A stretch of 12,606 nt of DNA from Desulfovibrio sp. (lineage in GTDB: Bacteria; Desulfobacterota; Desulfovibrionia; Desulfovibrionales; Desulfovibrionaceae). Of the stretch, positions 1-6,143 are shown one piece after another (the first letter of the stretch is position 1; every line of letters begins with the position of its first letter). Location of the stretch: positions 1-12,606 of the forward strand of contig VSMX01000064.1 of assembly GCA_009773975.1 (NCBI GenBank), read 5' to 3'. A model generated the notes under the pieces. That model made no database searches, was not told the origin of the DNA, and was given only the letters and a program-made list of their open reading frames with translations. Both the position numbers and the translations under genes were made by a program.

Positions 1-420
1 CCAGATATCCGCCTTTTTCATTGGTGTTTTGCCGAGTGCGTCATTCTGGTTGCGCAAAATGATATAGGGAATCTTTTTTTCATCGAGAATGCGGGCAATA
101 TCATTTTCGCAGCCTGTCCATTCGTCCCTGGCGCAAACAATAACGCAGACATCGGATCTTTTGACAATATCCATGCTGCGGGCTACCCGCATTTCGCCAA
201 GGCTGCCTGTATCATCCATGCCGGCTGTATCAACAAGCACAACGGGGCCGACTGGCGCAAGCTCCATGTTTTTTTCCACCGGGTCGGTCGTTGTCCCCGG
301 CTGGGACGAAACTATCGACACCTTTTGGCCGCTCAGGGCATTCAGGAAAGTTGACTTGCCGGCATTTCTTCTGCCCAGAATCGCTATGTATGCGCGCAGG
401 CCCCTGGGAGTTTCATTCAT
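1..420 (-). CDS. hydF: [FeFe]-hydrogenase maturation GTPase HydF (N-terminal 140 codons, cut by window edge)
   Basis: HydF is the GTPase and scaffold on which the 2Fe subcluster of the [FeFe]-hydrogenase H-cluster is assembled (with HydE and HydG) and then delivered to the apo-hydrogenase in the cytoplasm. The visible part is the GTPase domain. It has the P-loop GRRNAGKST (residues 16-24), a switch segment GTTTDPVEK (42-50) typical of HydF, and DTAG (64-67). The G4 motif, normally NKxD, reads NQND (124-127). The C-terminal dimerisation and iron-sulfur domains lie beyond position 1, so their Cys/His ligands cannot be checked. The ATG at 420 overlaps the dedA stop codon as ATGA, implying translational coupling. 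Other TrmE/Era-type GTPases share the P-loop, but the start MNETPRG and the DPVEK switch favour HydF. Confidence 0.9.
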   Translation of the reverse strand, partial: MNETPRGLRAYIAILGRRNAGKSTFLNALSGQKVSIVSSQPGTTTDPVEKNMELAPVGPVVLVDTAGMDDTGSLGEMRVARSMDIVKRSDVCVIVCARDEWTGCENDIARILDEKKIPYIILRNQNDALGKTPMKKADIW

Positions 421-1112
421 CTTTTATTATCCCCGCCAGGGTCCTGTTCCGTTTTTTTCTTGCCCAGTTTTGCCATGACAATTTCAAAAACAACAGGCAG
501 GATGGAAATGATGATAATGGCATAGACAATGAGGCTGAAGTTGTTTTGGACAAAGGGCAAATTGCCCAGGAAGAATCCCGCCGAAACAAGCGCGACAACC
601 CAGATGACGCAGCCGATGATATTGAAGAAAAAGAAAGTTGTTGGATTCATCAGGGCAATGCCGGCCACAAAGGGCGCGAAAGTTCGCACAATGGGGATAA
701 AACGGGCCAGGATGATGGCTTTGCCGCCATGACGCTCATAAAAATGATGCGCTTTCAGCAAGTGTTCCTTTTTTATAAATCTGGTATCTTTGGAAAATAT
801 CTGCGGGCCCACATGGCGCCCGATGGTATAATTGACTGCGTCGCCAATAACGCCGGCCAGCAGCAGCGCGAACATCACTTCAAAATAACCCATCAGGCCG
901 GTCCCTGCCACAACGCCGGATGCGAAGAGCAGGGAATCCCCCGGAAGAAACGGCGTTACAACCAGGCCGGTTTCACAAAAAACAATGATGAACAGGATGG
1001 CGTAAATCCACAGGCCATACTGGTTCACCAGTTCAAAAAGATGGATATCGATATTGAGGACAAAATCCCAGGCATAGGCTATCCATCCCCAGAATTGATC
1101 AAGAAATTCCAT
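417..1112 (-). CDS. DedA/SNARE-associated (VTT) family inner-membrane protein
   Basis: This is a 231-residue polytopic membrane protein of the DedA family. Members have been linked to membrane homeostasis and to flipping of undecaprenyl phosphate or other lipids; the substrate cannot be told from sequence. Hydrophobic stretches lie near residues 34-55, 62-92, 132-152, 158-184 and 192-213. The family motif around CETGLVVTPFLPGDSLLF carries E47 and D59, and ARFIPIVRTFAPFVAG carries R137 and R143. Their spacing matches the acidic and arginine residues I recall as essential in E. coli YqjA/YghB. The C-terminus is charged. The ATG at 1112 has a GGAG seven bases upstream (1120-1123). The gene is first in a pair with hydF, overlapping by four bases. 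Function in hydrogenase maturation is not implied by the pairing alone. Confidence 0.9.
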   Translation of the reverse strand: MEFLDQFWGWIAYAWDFVLNIDIHLFELVNQYGLWIYAILFIIVFCETGLVVTPFLPGDSLLFASGVVAGTGLMGYFEVMFALLLAGVIGDAVNYTIGRHVGPQIFSKDTRFIKKEHLLKAHHFYERHGGKAIILARFIPIVRTFAPFVAGIALMNPTTFFFFNIIGCVIWVVALVSAGFFLGNLPFVQNNFSLIVYAIIIISILPVVFEIVMAKLGKKKTEQDPGGDNKR

Positions 1113-1125
1113 GAATGTTCTCCAT

Positions 1126-1173
1126 AATTTGCAGGCGCCCGGGGCTTTGCCGAAGCGCTGCAGGCCGCAAATT
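1126..1173. repeat. Inverted repeat AATTTGC...GCAAATT in the divergent intergenic region
   Basis: AATTTGC (1126-1132) is mirrored exactly by GCAAATT (1167-1173). With one bulged A the arms extend to AATTTGC-A-GGC against GCCGCAAATT. The intervening 34 bases are GC-rich and may fold further. It sits in the presumed dedA leader and just upstream of the divergent hydrolase gene, so it could be an operator or a leader hairpin. A chance occurrence is possible. Confidence 0.3.
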
Positions 1174-1195
1174 CCGATTCCGGCGCCTTTCGCCT

Positions 1196-1224
1196 CTTGT
1201 ACCGCATCCTTGTATGTGGCACAA
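1196..1224 (-). promoter_or_regulatory. Possible promoter for dedA-hydF
   Basis: Read on the minus strand, TTGTGC (1224-1219) and TACAAG (1201-1196) are separated by 17 bases, a passable sigma70-type pair upstream of dedA with an 84-base leader. Each box has only three or four consensus matches, so this is a weak call. Confidence 0.2.
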
Positions 1225-1232
1225 CAACGGTT

Positions 1233-2267
1233 ATGGGCAGAATACTATATCTTGTTTTGACTTGGGCCTGGATATTTTGGGGCGGATTTTTTTTTAACGC
1301 CGCGCAGGGCGCGGAAATTTACAAGCCGGCGTTCAAGACATTTGGCATCTGGAACCAGGAGCCGCTGATGCGCCTGGATATCAACCTCTGGTATCCAACC
1401 AACAGGCCGGCCAGGGAATTGAATTTTTCCCCCTGGATCATCAATGCCGCGCCGGCCGGAAGCGCCGCGCCCGGGCCATTTCCCCTGCTTGTCCTTTCCC
1501 ATTCGACAGCGGGCACGCGCTACACCTATCATGATACAGCATCCTGGCTGGCCTCCCAGGGCTTTGTTGTCGCCGCGCCCACACATCCGCGCGACTGCAT
1601 GGACAATATGGACGATCTGTTCACCTGGGATCAAATCACGGACAGAATGGACAACATCAAAACCACGATAGATTTCATTTTGAAAGACAGGGAAATGTCC
1701 AAAATCATTAGCCTGGATAAAATTGGCCTTCTGGCATACGGCGCGGGAGGCACCGCGGCGTTTTTCCTGGGCGGCGCCGTGCCGGATTGCGCCCTGTGGC
1801 CTGGCTGGTGCAAAAAAGTCGGCAGGGAAAACCCGTATTGCAGGGCATATATGCGTGAAAAAATAGACAAAATGTGCAAGGCTTTCCCCAAGATGACAGC
1901 CGACAAACGAATAAGGGCGATAGTCATGGTGGCGCCAGTCTATGGCATGCTTTTCGGGCCCGGGTCTTTCGGCAAATACGCCACTCCAACGCTTGTAATT
2001 GCCACTGGCAAGGATTCCTTCAACGAAAGGGAACTGAACAGCGAGCATCTGGCAAAATTTTTGGGCGCAAAGGCCCAGTATCTTGAATTGGCCAATGCTG
2101 ACGCCGGCTCGCTTATGGCGCCATGCCCGCCTATATTGGCCCAGGAATTGCCGGAGCTCTGCCTTTCTGTAAGCGAGGAGGAAAGAAATAAAATTCATCG
2201 CGTTCTCTACAACGCCATCAAGGCTTTTTTTGATAGGTATCTTGTGGGGAAAAGCGGGGGAAATTAA
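1233..2267 (+). CDS. Exported alpha/beta-hydrolase-fold protein (dienelactone-hydrolase-like), catalytic Ser and His apparently missing
   Basis: The 344-residue product starts with a signal peptide (hydrophobic core about residues 4-21, likely cleavage after AAQG at residue 26), so it should act in the periplasm. The alpha/beta-hydrolase landmarks resemble the predicted dienelactone hydrolase group COG4188: a strand and oxyanion region PLLVLSHSTAG (about 84-94), SQGFVVAAPTHPRD (108-121), and a C-terminal MAPCPP (295-300). At the nucleophile elbow, where the family has G-x-S-x-G, this protein reads AYGAGG, with Gly170 in place of Ser. The usual His-containing segment before APCPP reads NADAGSLM, with no His. 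It therefore looks like a pseudoenzyme or binding protein. Seven cysteines in the mature part could form disulfides. I chose ATG 1233 because it gives a compact signal peptide; an in-frame TTG at 1197 would add 12 residues. Neither start has a clear ribosome site. I assign no substrate. Confidence 0.75.
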   Translation: MGRILYLVLTWAWIFWGGFFFNAAQGAEIYKPAFKTFGIWNQEPLMRLDINLWYPTNRPARELNFSPWIINAAPAGSAAPGPFPLLVLSHSTAGTRYTYHDTASWLASQGFVVAAPTHPRDCMDNMDDLFTWDQITDRMDNIKTTIDFILKDREMSKIISLDKIGLLAYGAGGTAAFFLGGAVPDCALWPGWCKKVGRENPYCRAYMREKIDKMCKAFPKMTADKRIRAIVMVAPVYGMLFGPGSFGKYATPTLVIATGKDSFNERELNSEHLAKFLGAKAQYLELANADAGSLMAPCPPILAQELPELCLSVSEEERNKIHRVLYNAIKAFFDRYLVGKSGGN

Positions 2268-2410
2268 CTGGAGGTACTTGAAATTCCGCATAAATATTGC
2301 CCGGCGTGATTCCAGCTTGATGAAAGTTCATTTTTTTTATATAGCTCGTGGCTAATAAAAGGTTTGTCCTGAATACAACCAGTATATTTGGGCTTGTTTT
2401 TCTGTTTCAA

Positions 2411-2442
2411 TTTGCTGATTGCGGCAGGTAAGGTTTGCTGAT
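2411..2442 (+). repeat. Direct repeat TTTGCTGAT x2, 23-bp period
   Basis: TTTGCTGAT occurs at 2411-2419 and again at 2434-2442, 45-76 bases upstream of the chosen kinase start. Two identical half-sites about two helical turns apart are a common arrangement for response-regulator binding. The repeat itself is seen; the regulatory role is inference. Confidence 0.35.
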
Positions 2443-2477
2443 CCGGGCAAATAAAAATGGAGACTGGCCCCATTACG

Positions 2478-2481
2478 GGAG
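2478..2481 (+). promoter_or_regulatory. Ribosome binding site deciding the kinase start
   Basis: GGAG lies five bases before ATG 2487. The upstream in-frame ATG at 2457 has no comparable site, so 2487 is taken as the start, which also places the first membrane segment close to the N-terminus. Confidence 0.6.
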
Positions 2482-2486
2482 AAGGC

Positions 2487-5069
2487 ATGCAAGGGAAAAT
2501 CAGATGGAAATTTCTAATTTATGTCTGTCTGGTAATCTATATCATTTTTATCAGTGTAAACATGCATCATTTTATCGAAATGATGAATTATATCAACACG
2601 CATCCTGTCCAGATTGCGCGCGAGACCAGGGAAATGAAGACTCGCGTGCTGGAAATGCGAAACACCTTGCCCGGCCTGCTTGCAACGCCATCCATGACCT
2701 ATAATGAAGTGGAAGATGCCCTTCAGCGTCAGGACCGCGCCCAGAACGTTTCCTTTGAAGCAATGTCTTCCCTCATTGTGGGTGATGACCGGCCCCTGCT
2801 TGACAAGCTTGCGGAAGCCTTGACCAAAATCCGCATGCTGCGGCGGGATTATGCCCGCGAATTGCTTGGCAATACAAGTTATAACCGCTCCATGAACCTT
2901 TACCGGGAGATGATCGAACCCCAGGTTGGCGTGGTTTACGGCGCGTTGAATGATATTTTTGAAAGTGTGGAAAACCAGACAAGGGCAATCCAGGCGGACA
3001 TGAATCGGAGGATGAATCTCCTGATTTTCCTGTCTCTTGCCCTGGGCACAATGATAACGCTTGCGCTGGTACTTGCGGACAAACGGGCGGCAAAGCAGGT
3101 GAGGGAAATCGCCAACAGGGAAAAGCTGTTCAGCCAGCTTTCCCAGAATGTTGATGAAGTATTCATAATTGCCAGGGATAACAGGACATTCAGCTATGTT
3201 TCGCCCAATTCCAGCCGCCTGCTGGGGATACCATCCAAAGAGATCCTTCAGAACCCGAATATAATTTACAGCCTTTTGCCGGAAAATATCAAAAAATGGC
3301 TGGCCGGGACGCTTGCGGAAAGGGACAAGGCTCCTGAAACCGAGGAAATGGATTTTTATCTTGAGGAAAACGACAAGTACTACAACATCCATATTTTCCC
3401 GATTTCCGAAAGCGGGGACAGATCGTCCGGCGAGCATGACATAATTGTCATTAGTGACCAGACCAGGGCGCATATCCAAAGGCAAAATCTTCAGGATGCT
3501 CTTGATGCGGCCAATCTGGCCTCTGAAGCCAAGAGCAGCTTCCTTTCGCACATGAGTCACGAAATAAGAACGCCGATGAATGCGATAATTGGCATGACAA
3601 CCATTGCAATTTCCCGCATTGACGACAAGGAAAGGGTGGAAGACTGCCTGGAAAAGATCGCGGAATCCTCGAAGCATCTTCTCGGCTTGATCAATGACGT
3701 TCTCGACATGTCGAAAATTGAAAGCGGAAAATTGACGATCACCCGCGAGCCGTTCAACCTGAACCGCACCATCAAGAATATCAACAACCTGGTCAGGCCG
3801 CAGACCCAGCTCAAGAACCTGGATTTTGAAATCCTGCTGGAAAATGTTGAGCAGGAAGACTTGATTGGTGATGTTTTGCGGCTGAACCAGGTTCTGATCA
3901 ACATTCTTTCAAATTCATTGAAGTTTACTCCGCAAGGCGGAACCATCTGCCTTAAAATCATGCAGATGCCGGCCCGTCAGAACAGGATTACCTTTCGCTT
4001 CATTATCAGCGATACCGGCATAGGCATGAGCAAGGAATTTCTGAAAAAGCTCTACCTGCCTTTTGAACAGGCCACCGCCTCGACGGCCTCGAGATTCGGC
4101 GGCACGGGCCTTGGCATGCCCATTACCTATAATCTTATAAAATTGATGGGCGGCACAATCAGCGTTGAGAGCGAGGAAGGCAAGGGCACTACATCCACAA
4201 TAGAACTGCCCTTTGGTCTTTCGCAAGAATCCCGTCCCCATCACGATTCCCTGCCGCCCATGAAAGTCCTGATTGTGGACGATGACAGCGGCACCTGCGA
4301 ACATGCCTCCCTGTTGCTTGAAAAATTGGGAATGAAGACAGAATTCGTCAATAGCGGCAAGGAAGCGGTGTGTAAGGTAAAAGAGGCGCAGGCTGCCGGC
4401 CGGGGTTTTGACGTGTGCCTGATCGACTGGAAAATGCCGGAAATGGACGGCGCCGAAACTGCAAGGCAAATACGCGAATTCGTGGGCAGCGATCTTTTGA
4501 TTATCATCATCAGCGCCTATGACTGGAGTCCGATTGAGGAAAAAGCCAGGAATGCTGGCGTTGACGCTTTTATTGCCAAGCCGTTTTTCTCGTCGTCGCT
4601 ATACGATGCTCTTGTCGCGGCGGTCAAGCCGGCGAAGGAACATACGGATTCCCTCGAAGACCTGCAAAAAAATTATGATTTTAAAGGCAAGCGCTTTCTT
4701 CTTGTTGAAGATAATGAATTTAACCGCGAGATAGCCCAGGAATTCTTGCAAATGGTCAATGCCGAAGTTGACAATGCGGAAAACGGGCAGAAAGCGGTGG
4801 ACATGGTTCTCGGCAAACCGGCAGGCTATTACGATTTGGTGCTTATGGATGTGCAGATGCCTGTTTTGAACGGGCATGACGCCACAAGGAAAATTCGCGC
4901 TTCCGGGCAGCCCGGCACCGACACGTTGCCCATTATAGCCATGACCGCAAACGCTTTCAGCGAAGATGTGACCCTGGCCCAGGAGGCCGGTATGAACGGA
5001 CATTTGTCAAAACCCATTGATATTAACAAGCTATACAGAACGATAGCCTCGAATATACCCAAAAAATAG
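2487..5069 (+). CDS. Membrane hybrid sensor histidine kinase (PAS-HisKA-HATPase-REC-REC)
   Basis: This 860-residue sensor autophosphorylates on a histidine and relays phosphate through attached receiver domains. In order: membrane segment about 9-26, a mostly helical periplasmic sensor region 27-177, membrane segment 178-197, PAS-like domain 212-325, HisKA with H-box SHMSHEIRTP (phospho-acceptor His358), and HATPase_c with N-box ILSNSLKF (Asn476), DTGIG (509-513) and GGTGLGM (538-544). Receiver 1 has acidic pocket DDD 598-600, Asp647 in LIDWKMP and Lys698. Receiver 2 has Glu741/Asp742, Asp788 in LMDVQMP and Lys842. All catalytic residues look intact. There is no Hpt domain and no response-regulator gene beside it, so the output partner must be encoded elsewhere. 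The ligand is unknown. The gene stands alone and ends at a terminator shared with the convergent phosphorylase gene. Confidence 0.93.
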   Translation: MQGKIRWKFLIYVCLVIYIIFISVNMHHFIEMMNYINTHPVQIARETREMKTRVLEMRNTLPGLLATPSMTYNEVEDALQRQDRAQNVSFEAMSSLIVGDDRPLLDKLAEALTKIRMLRRDYARELLGNTSYNRSMNLYREMIEPQVGVVYGALNDIFESVENQTRAIQADMNRRMNLLIFLSLALGTMITLALVLADKRAAKQVREIANREKLFSQLSQNVDEVFIIARDNRTFSYVSPNSSRLLGIPSKEILQNPNIIYSLLPENIKKWLAGTLAERDKAPETEEMDFYLEENDKYYNIHIFPISESGDRSSGEHDIIVISDQTRAHIQRQNLQDALDAANLASEAKSSFLSHMSHEIRTPMNAIIGMTTIAISRIDDKERVEDCLEKIAESSKHLLGLINDVLDMSKIESGKLTITREPFNLNRTIKNINNLVRPQTQLKNLDFEILLENVEQEDLIGDVLRLNQVLINILSNSLKFTPQGGTICLKIMQMPARQNRITFRFIISDTGIGMSKEFLKKLYLPFEQATASTASRFGGTGLGMPITYNLIKLMGGTISVESEEGKGTTSTIELPFGLSQESRPHHDSLPPMKVLIVDDDSGTCEHASLLLEKLGMKTEFVNSGKEAVCKVKEAQAAGRGFDVCLIDWKMPEMDGAETARQIREFVGSDLLIIIISAYDWSPIEEKARNAGVDAFIAKPFFSSSLYDALVAAVKPAKEHTDSLEDLQKNYDFKGKRFLLVEDNEFNREIAQEFLQMVNAEVDNAENGQKAVDMVLGKPAGYYDLVLMDVQMPVLNGHDATRKIRASGQPGTDTLPIIAMTANAFSEDVTLAQEAGMNGHLSKPIDINKLYRTIASNIPKK

Positions 5070-5106
5070 CAAAGCGACTGGCGGCCAATACGCCAAATAC
5101 TATGAA

Positions 5107-5140
5107 AAAGCGGCCTCCCCTGCCTGGGGATTGCCGCTTT
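5107..5140. terminator. Bidirectional intrinsic terminator between hybrid kinase and punA
   Basis: An 8-bp stem AAAGCGGC (5107-5114) pairs with GCCGCTTT (5133-5140), with further CCCC/GGGG pairing inside. On the minus strand the hairpin is followed by a run of five T, a good intrinsic terminator for the phosphorylase gene. On the plus strand it lies 37 bases after the kinase stop with a shorter T-tract. Confidence 0.85.
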
Positions 5141-5156
5141 GGATCGTATATTAATG

Positions 5157-6002
5157 TTATTTTTCCGAAATTGTCCTGATGATTTCGGGCAGGAGACGCG
5201 CCAGTTTTTCTCCTGCCCTGCCGGCCATCCTTATAATTTCATCCAGCGGCGCTTCCTGCATGCAATCCGGCAGATTGCGGTTGCTGATGCACGAAATGCC
5301 CAGTACTTTCATTCCGCAATGTCGGGCCGCGATGACTTCAAGAACCGTGCTCATGCCTATCGCATCCGCTCCCCATTGCCTGTACATTCGTGTTTCGGCG
5401 GGAGTTTCCATTTCCGGCCCATGCACTCCAATGTAAACTCCTTTTTCAAGGGCAATGCCAAGTTTCAGTGCGCATTCCTGCGCTTTCTCGCCCAGTTTCG
5501 CGTCAAAAACCCTGCTCATGTCCGGGAATCTTTCACCCCAGGCGGCATTGTTTTTGCCGGCAAGGGGCGAGACGCCGGTATTGTTGATATAATCGGTCAT
5601 GCGCATGAGCGAGCCGGCCTCAAAAAGAGGATTGAGCGCGCCAGCCGCATTGGTGATGACAAGCGTGCCGGCCCCAAGTTCCGCCATTACCCTCACCCCC
5701 ATGCAGACTTCTTCCGGCGTTTTGCCCTCATAAAGATGGCAGCGACCAAGCTGGGCAATAACGGGTGTGCTGCCGATATGCCCGAAGATGTAAGCTCCTT
5801 CATGGGAATCGACCGAAACGGCCGGATAGTCCGGAATTTCCGCAAATGAAATCCGGACGGAATTATCGCCCCTGGCAAGGTCATGGGCCAGACCGGACAG
5901 GCCTGTTCCCAATACAAGCCCAACCTGGGGAGAAACAAATCCACCGCCCAGCCGTTGCCGGATGGCCTCAACAGCGCGCTTTACTTTTTGAGGATTTTGC
6001 AT
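5157..6002 (-). CDS. punA: Purine nucleoside phosphorylase (trimeric PNP-I type)
   Basis: The 281-residue enzyme splits inosine, guanosine and their deoxy forms with phosphate into free base and (deoxy)ribose-1-phosphate in purine salvage. Diagnostic segments are the phosphate loop LGTGLSG (31-37; Thr33 where Ser is common), SHEG with His68, QLGRCHLYEG with Arg87 and His89, ITNAAGALN (116-124), HGPEMETPAE with Glu199, GMSTVLE (216-222) and SCISN ending at Asn241. The Glu/Asn pair matches Glu201/Asn243 of human PNP and favours 6-oxopurine nucleosides over methylthioadenosine, where an Asp is expected. Length is normal. The ATG at 6002 is preceded by CAGGG about nine bases upstream. The gene is monocistronic, divergent from the carboxylase operon, and ends at the shared terminator. 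Confidence 0.92.
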   Translation of the reverse strand: MQNPQKVKRAVEAIRQRLGGGFVSPQVGLVLGTGLSGLAHDLARGDNSVRISFAEIPDYPAVSVDSHEGAYIFGHIGSTPVIAQLGRCHLYEGKTPEEVCMGVRVMAELGAGTLVITNAAGALNPLFEAGSLMRMTDYINNTGVSPLAGKNNAAWGERFPDMSRVFDAKLGEKAQECALKLGIALEKGVYIGVHGPEMETPAETRMYRQWGADAIGMSTVLEVIAARHCGMKVLGISCISNRNLPDCMQEAPLDEIIRMAGRAGEKLARLLPEIIRTISEK

Positions 6003-6039
6003 ACAATATTACCCTGATTTTAACATATATCGGCAGTTT

Positions 6040-6070
6040 TTATCGGGCGGAACTGCTTTGATCCCGATAA
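6040..6070. repeat. Perfect inverted repeat TTATCGGG-N15-CCCGATAA between divergent genes
   Basis: TTATCGGG (6040-6047) and CCCGATAA (6063-6070) form an exact 8-bp inverted repeat with a 15-bp spacer, in the 141-bp region between punA and the biotin carboxylase gene. The half-site spacing (23 bp centre to centre) suits a dimeric regulator. It does not match the BirA operator I know. It could control either gene. Confidence 0.4.
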
Positions 6071-6083
6071 TTTCAAGTGGCTC

Positions 6084-6113
6084 TTGCAGAAGCCATCTGT
6101 CATTCATTAATAT
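6084..6113 (+). promoter_or_regulatory. Possible promoter for the carboxylase operon
   Basis: TTGCAG (6084-6089) and TAATAT (6108-6113) are separated by 18 bases, about 30 bases before the biotin carboxylase ATG. The match to sigma70 boxes is moderate (3/6 and 4/6). The adjacent inverted repeat at 6040-6070 would lie just upstream of it. Confidence 0.3.
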
Positions 6114-6143
6114 CTCCCCACAACAAATACCAGTTAAATTATC

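Larger units (their letters stand above)
2268..2486 (+). other. AT-rich intergenic leader before the hybrid kinase gene
   Basis: This is a 219-bp non-coding stretch. It contains a strong GGAGG directly after the hydrolase stop (2270-2274) without a convincing gene behind it, a possible TTGATG/TATATA promoter pair (2317-2322 and 2338-2343, but a 15-base spacer is short), an imperfect inverted repeat GGTTTGT...ACAACC (2361-2380), and a 9-bp direct repeat (listed separately). No clear terminator hairpin for the hydrolase gene was seen. Confidence 0.4.

Noticed and set aside
291..1127. 278-codon plus-strand frame over dedA
   Set aside because: Low-complexity, charged translation antisense to a clear DedA protein; no ribosome site.
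1245..2291. 348-codon open frame on the minus strand
   Set aside because: It mirrors the hydrolase-like gene in the opposite direction; the plus-strand frame has a signal peptide and fold motifs, this one has none.
2411..2442. Sigma54 promoter (GG-N10-GC) near the kinase
   Set aside because: GGCAGGTAAGGTTTGC has the wrong GG-GC spacing (12 rather than 10).
2514..3677. 387-codon open frame on the minus strand
   Set aside because: It lies wholly antisense to the hybrid kinase, whose domains are unmistakable; the antisense product has no recognisable motif or ribosome site.
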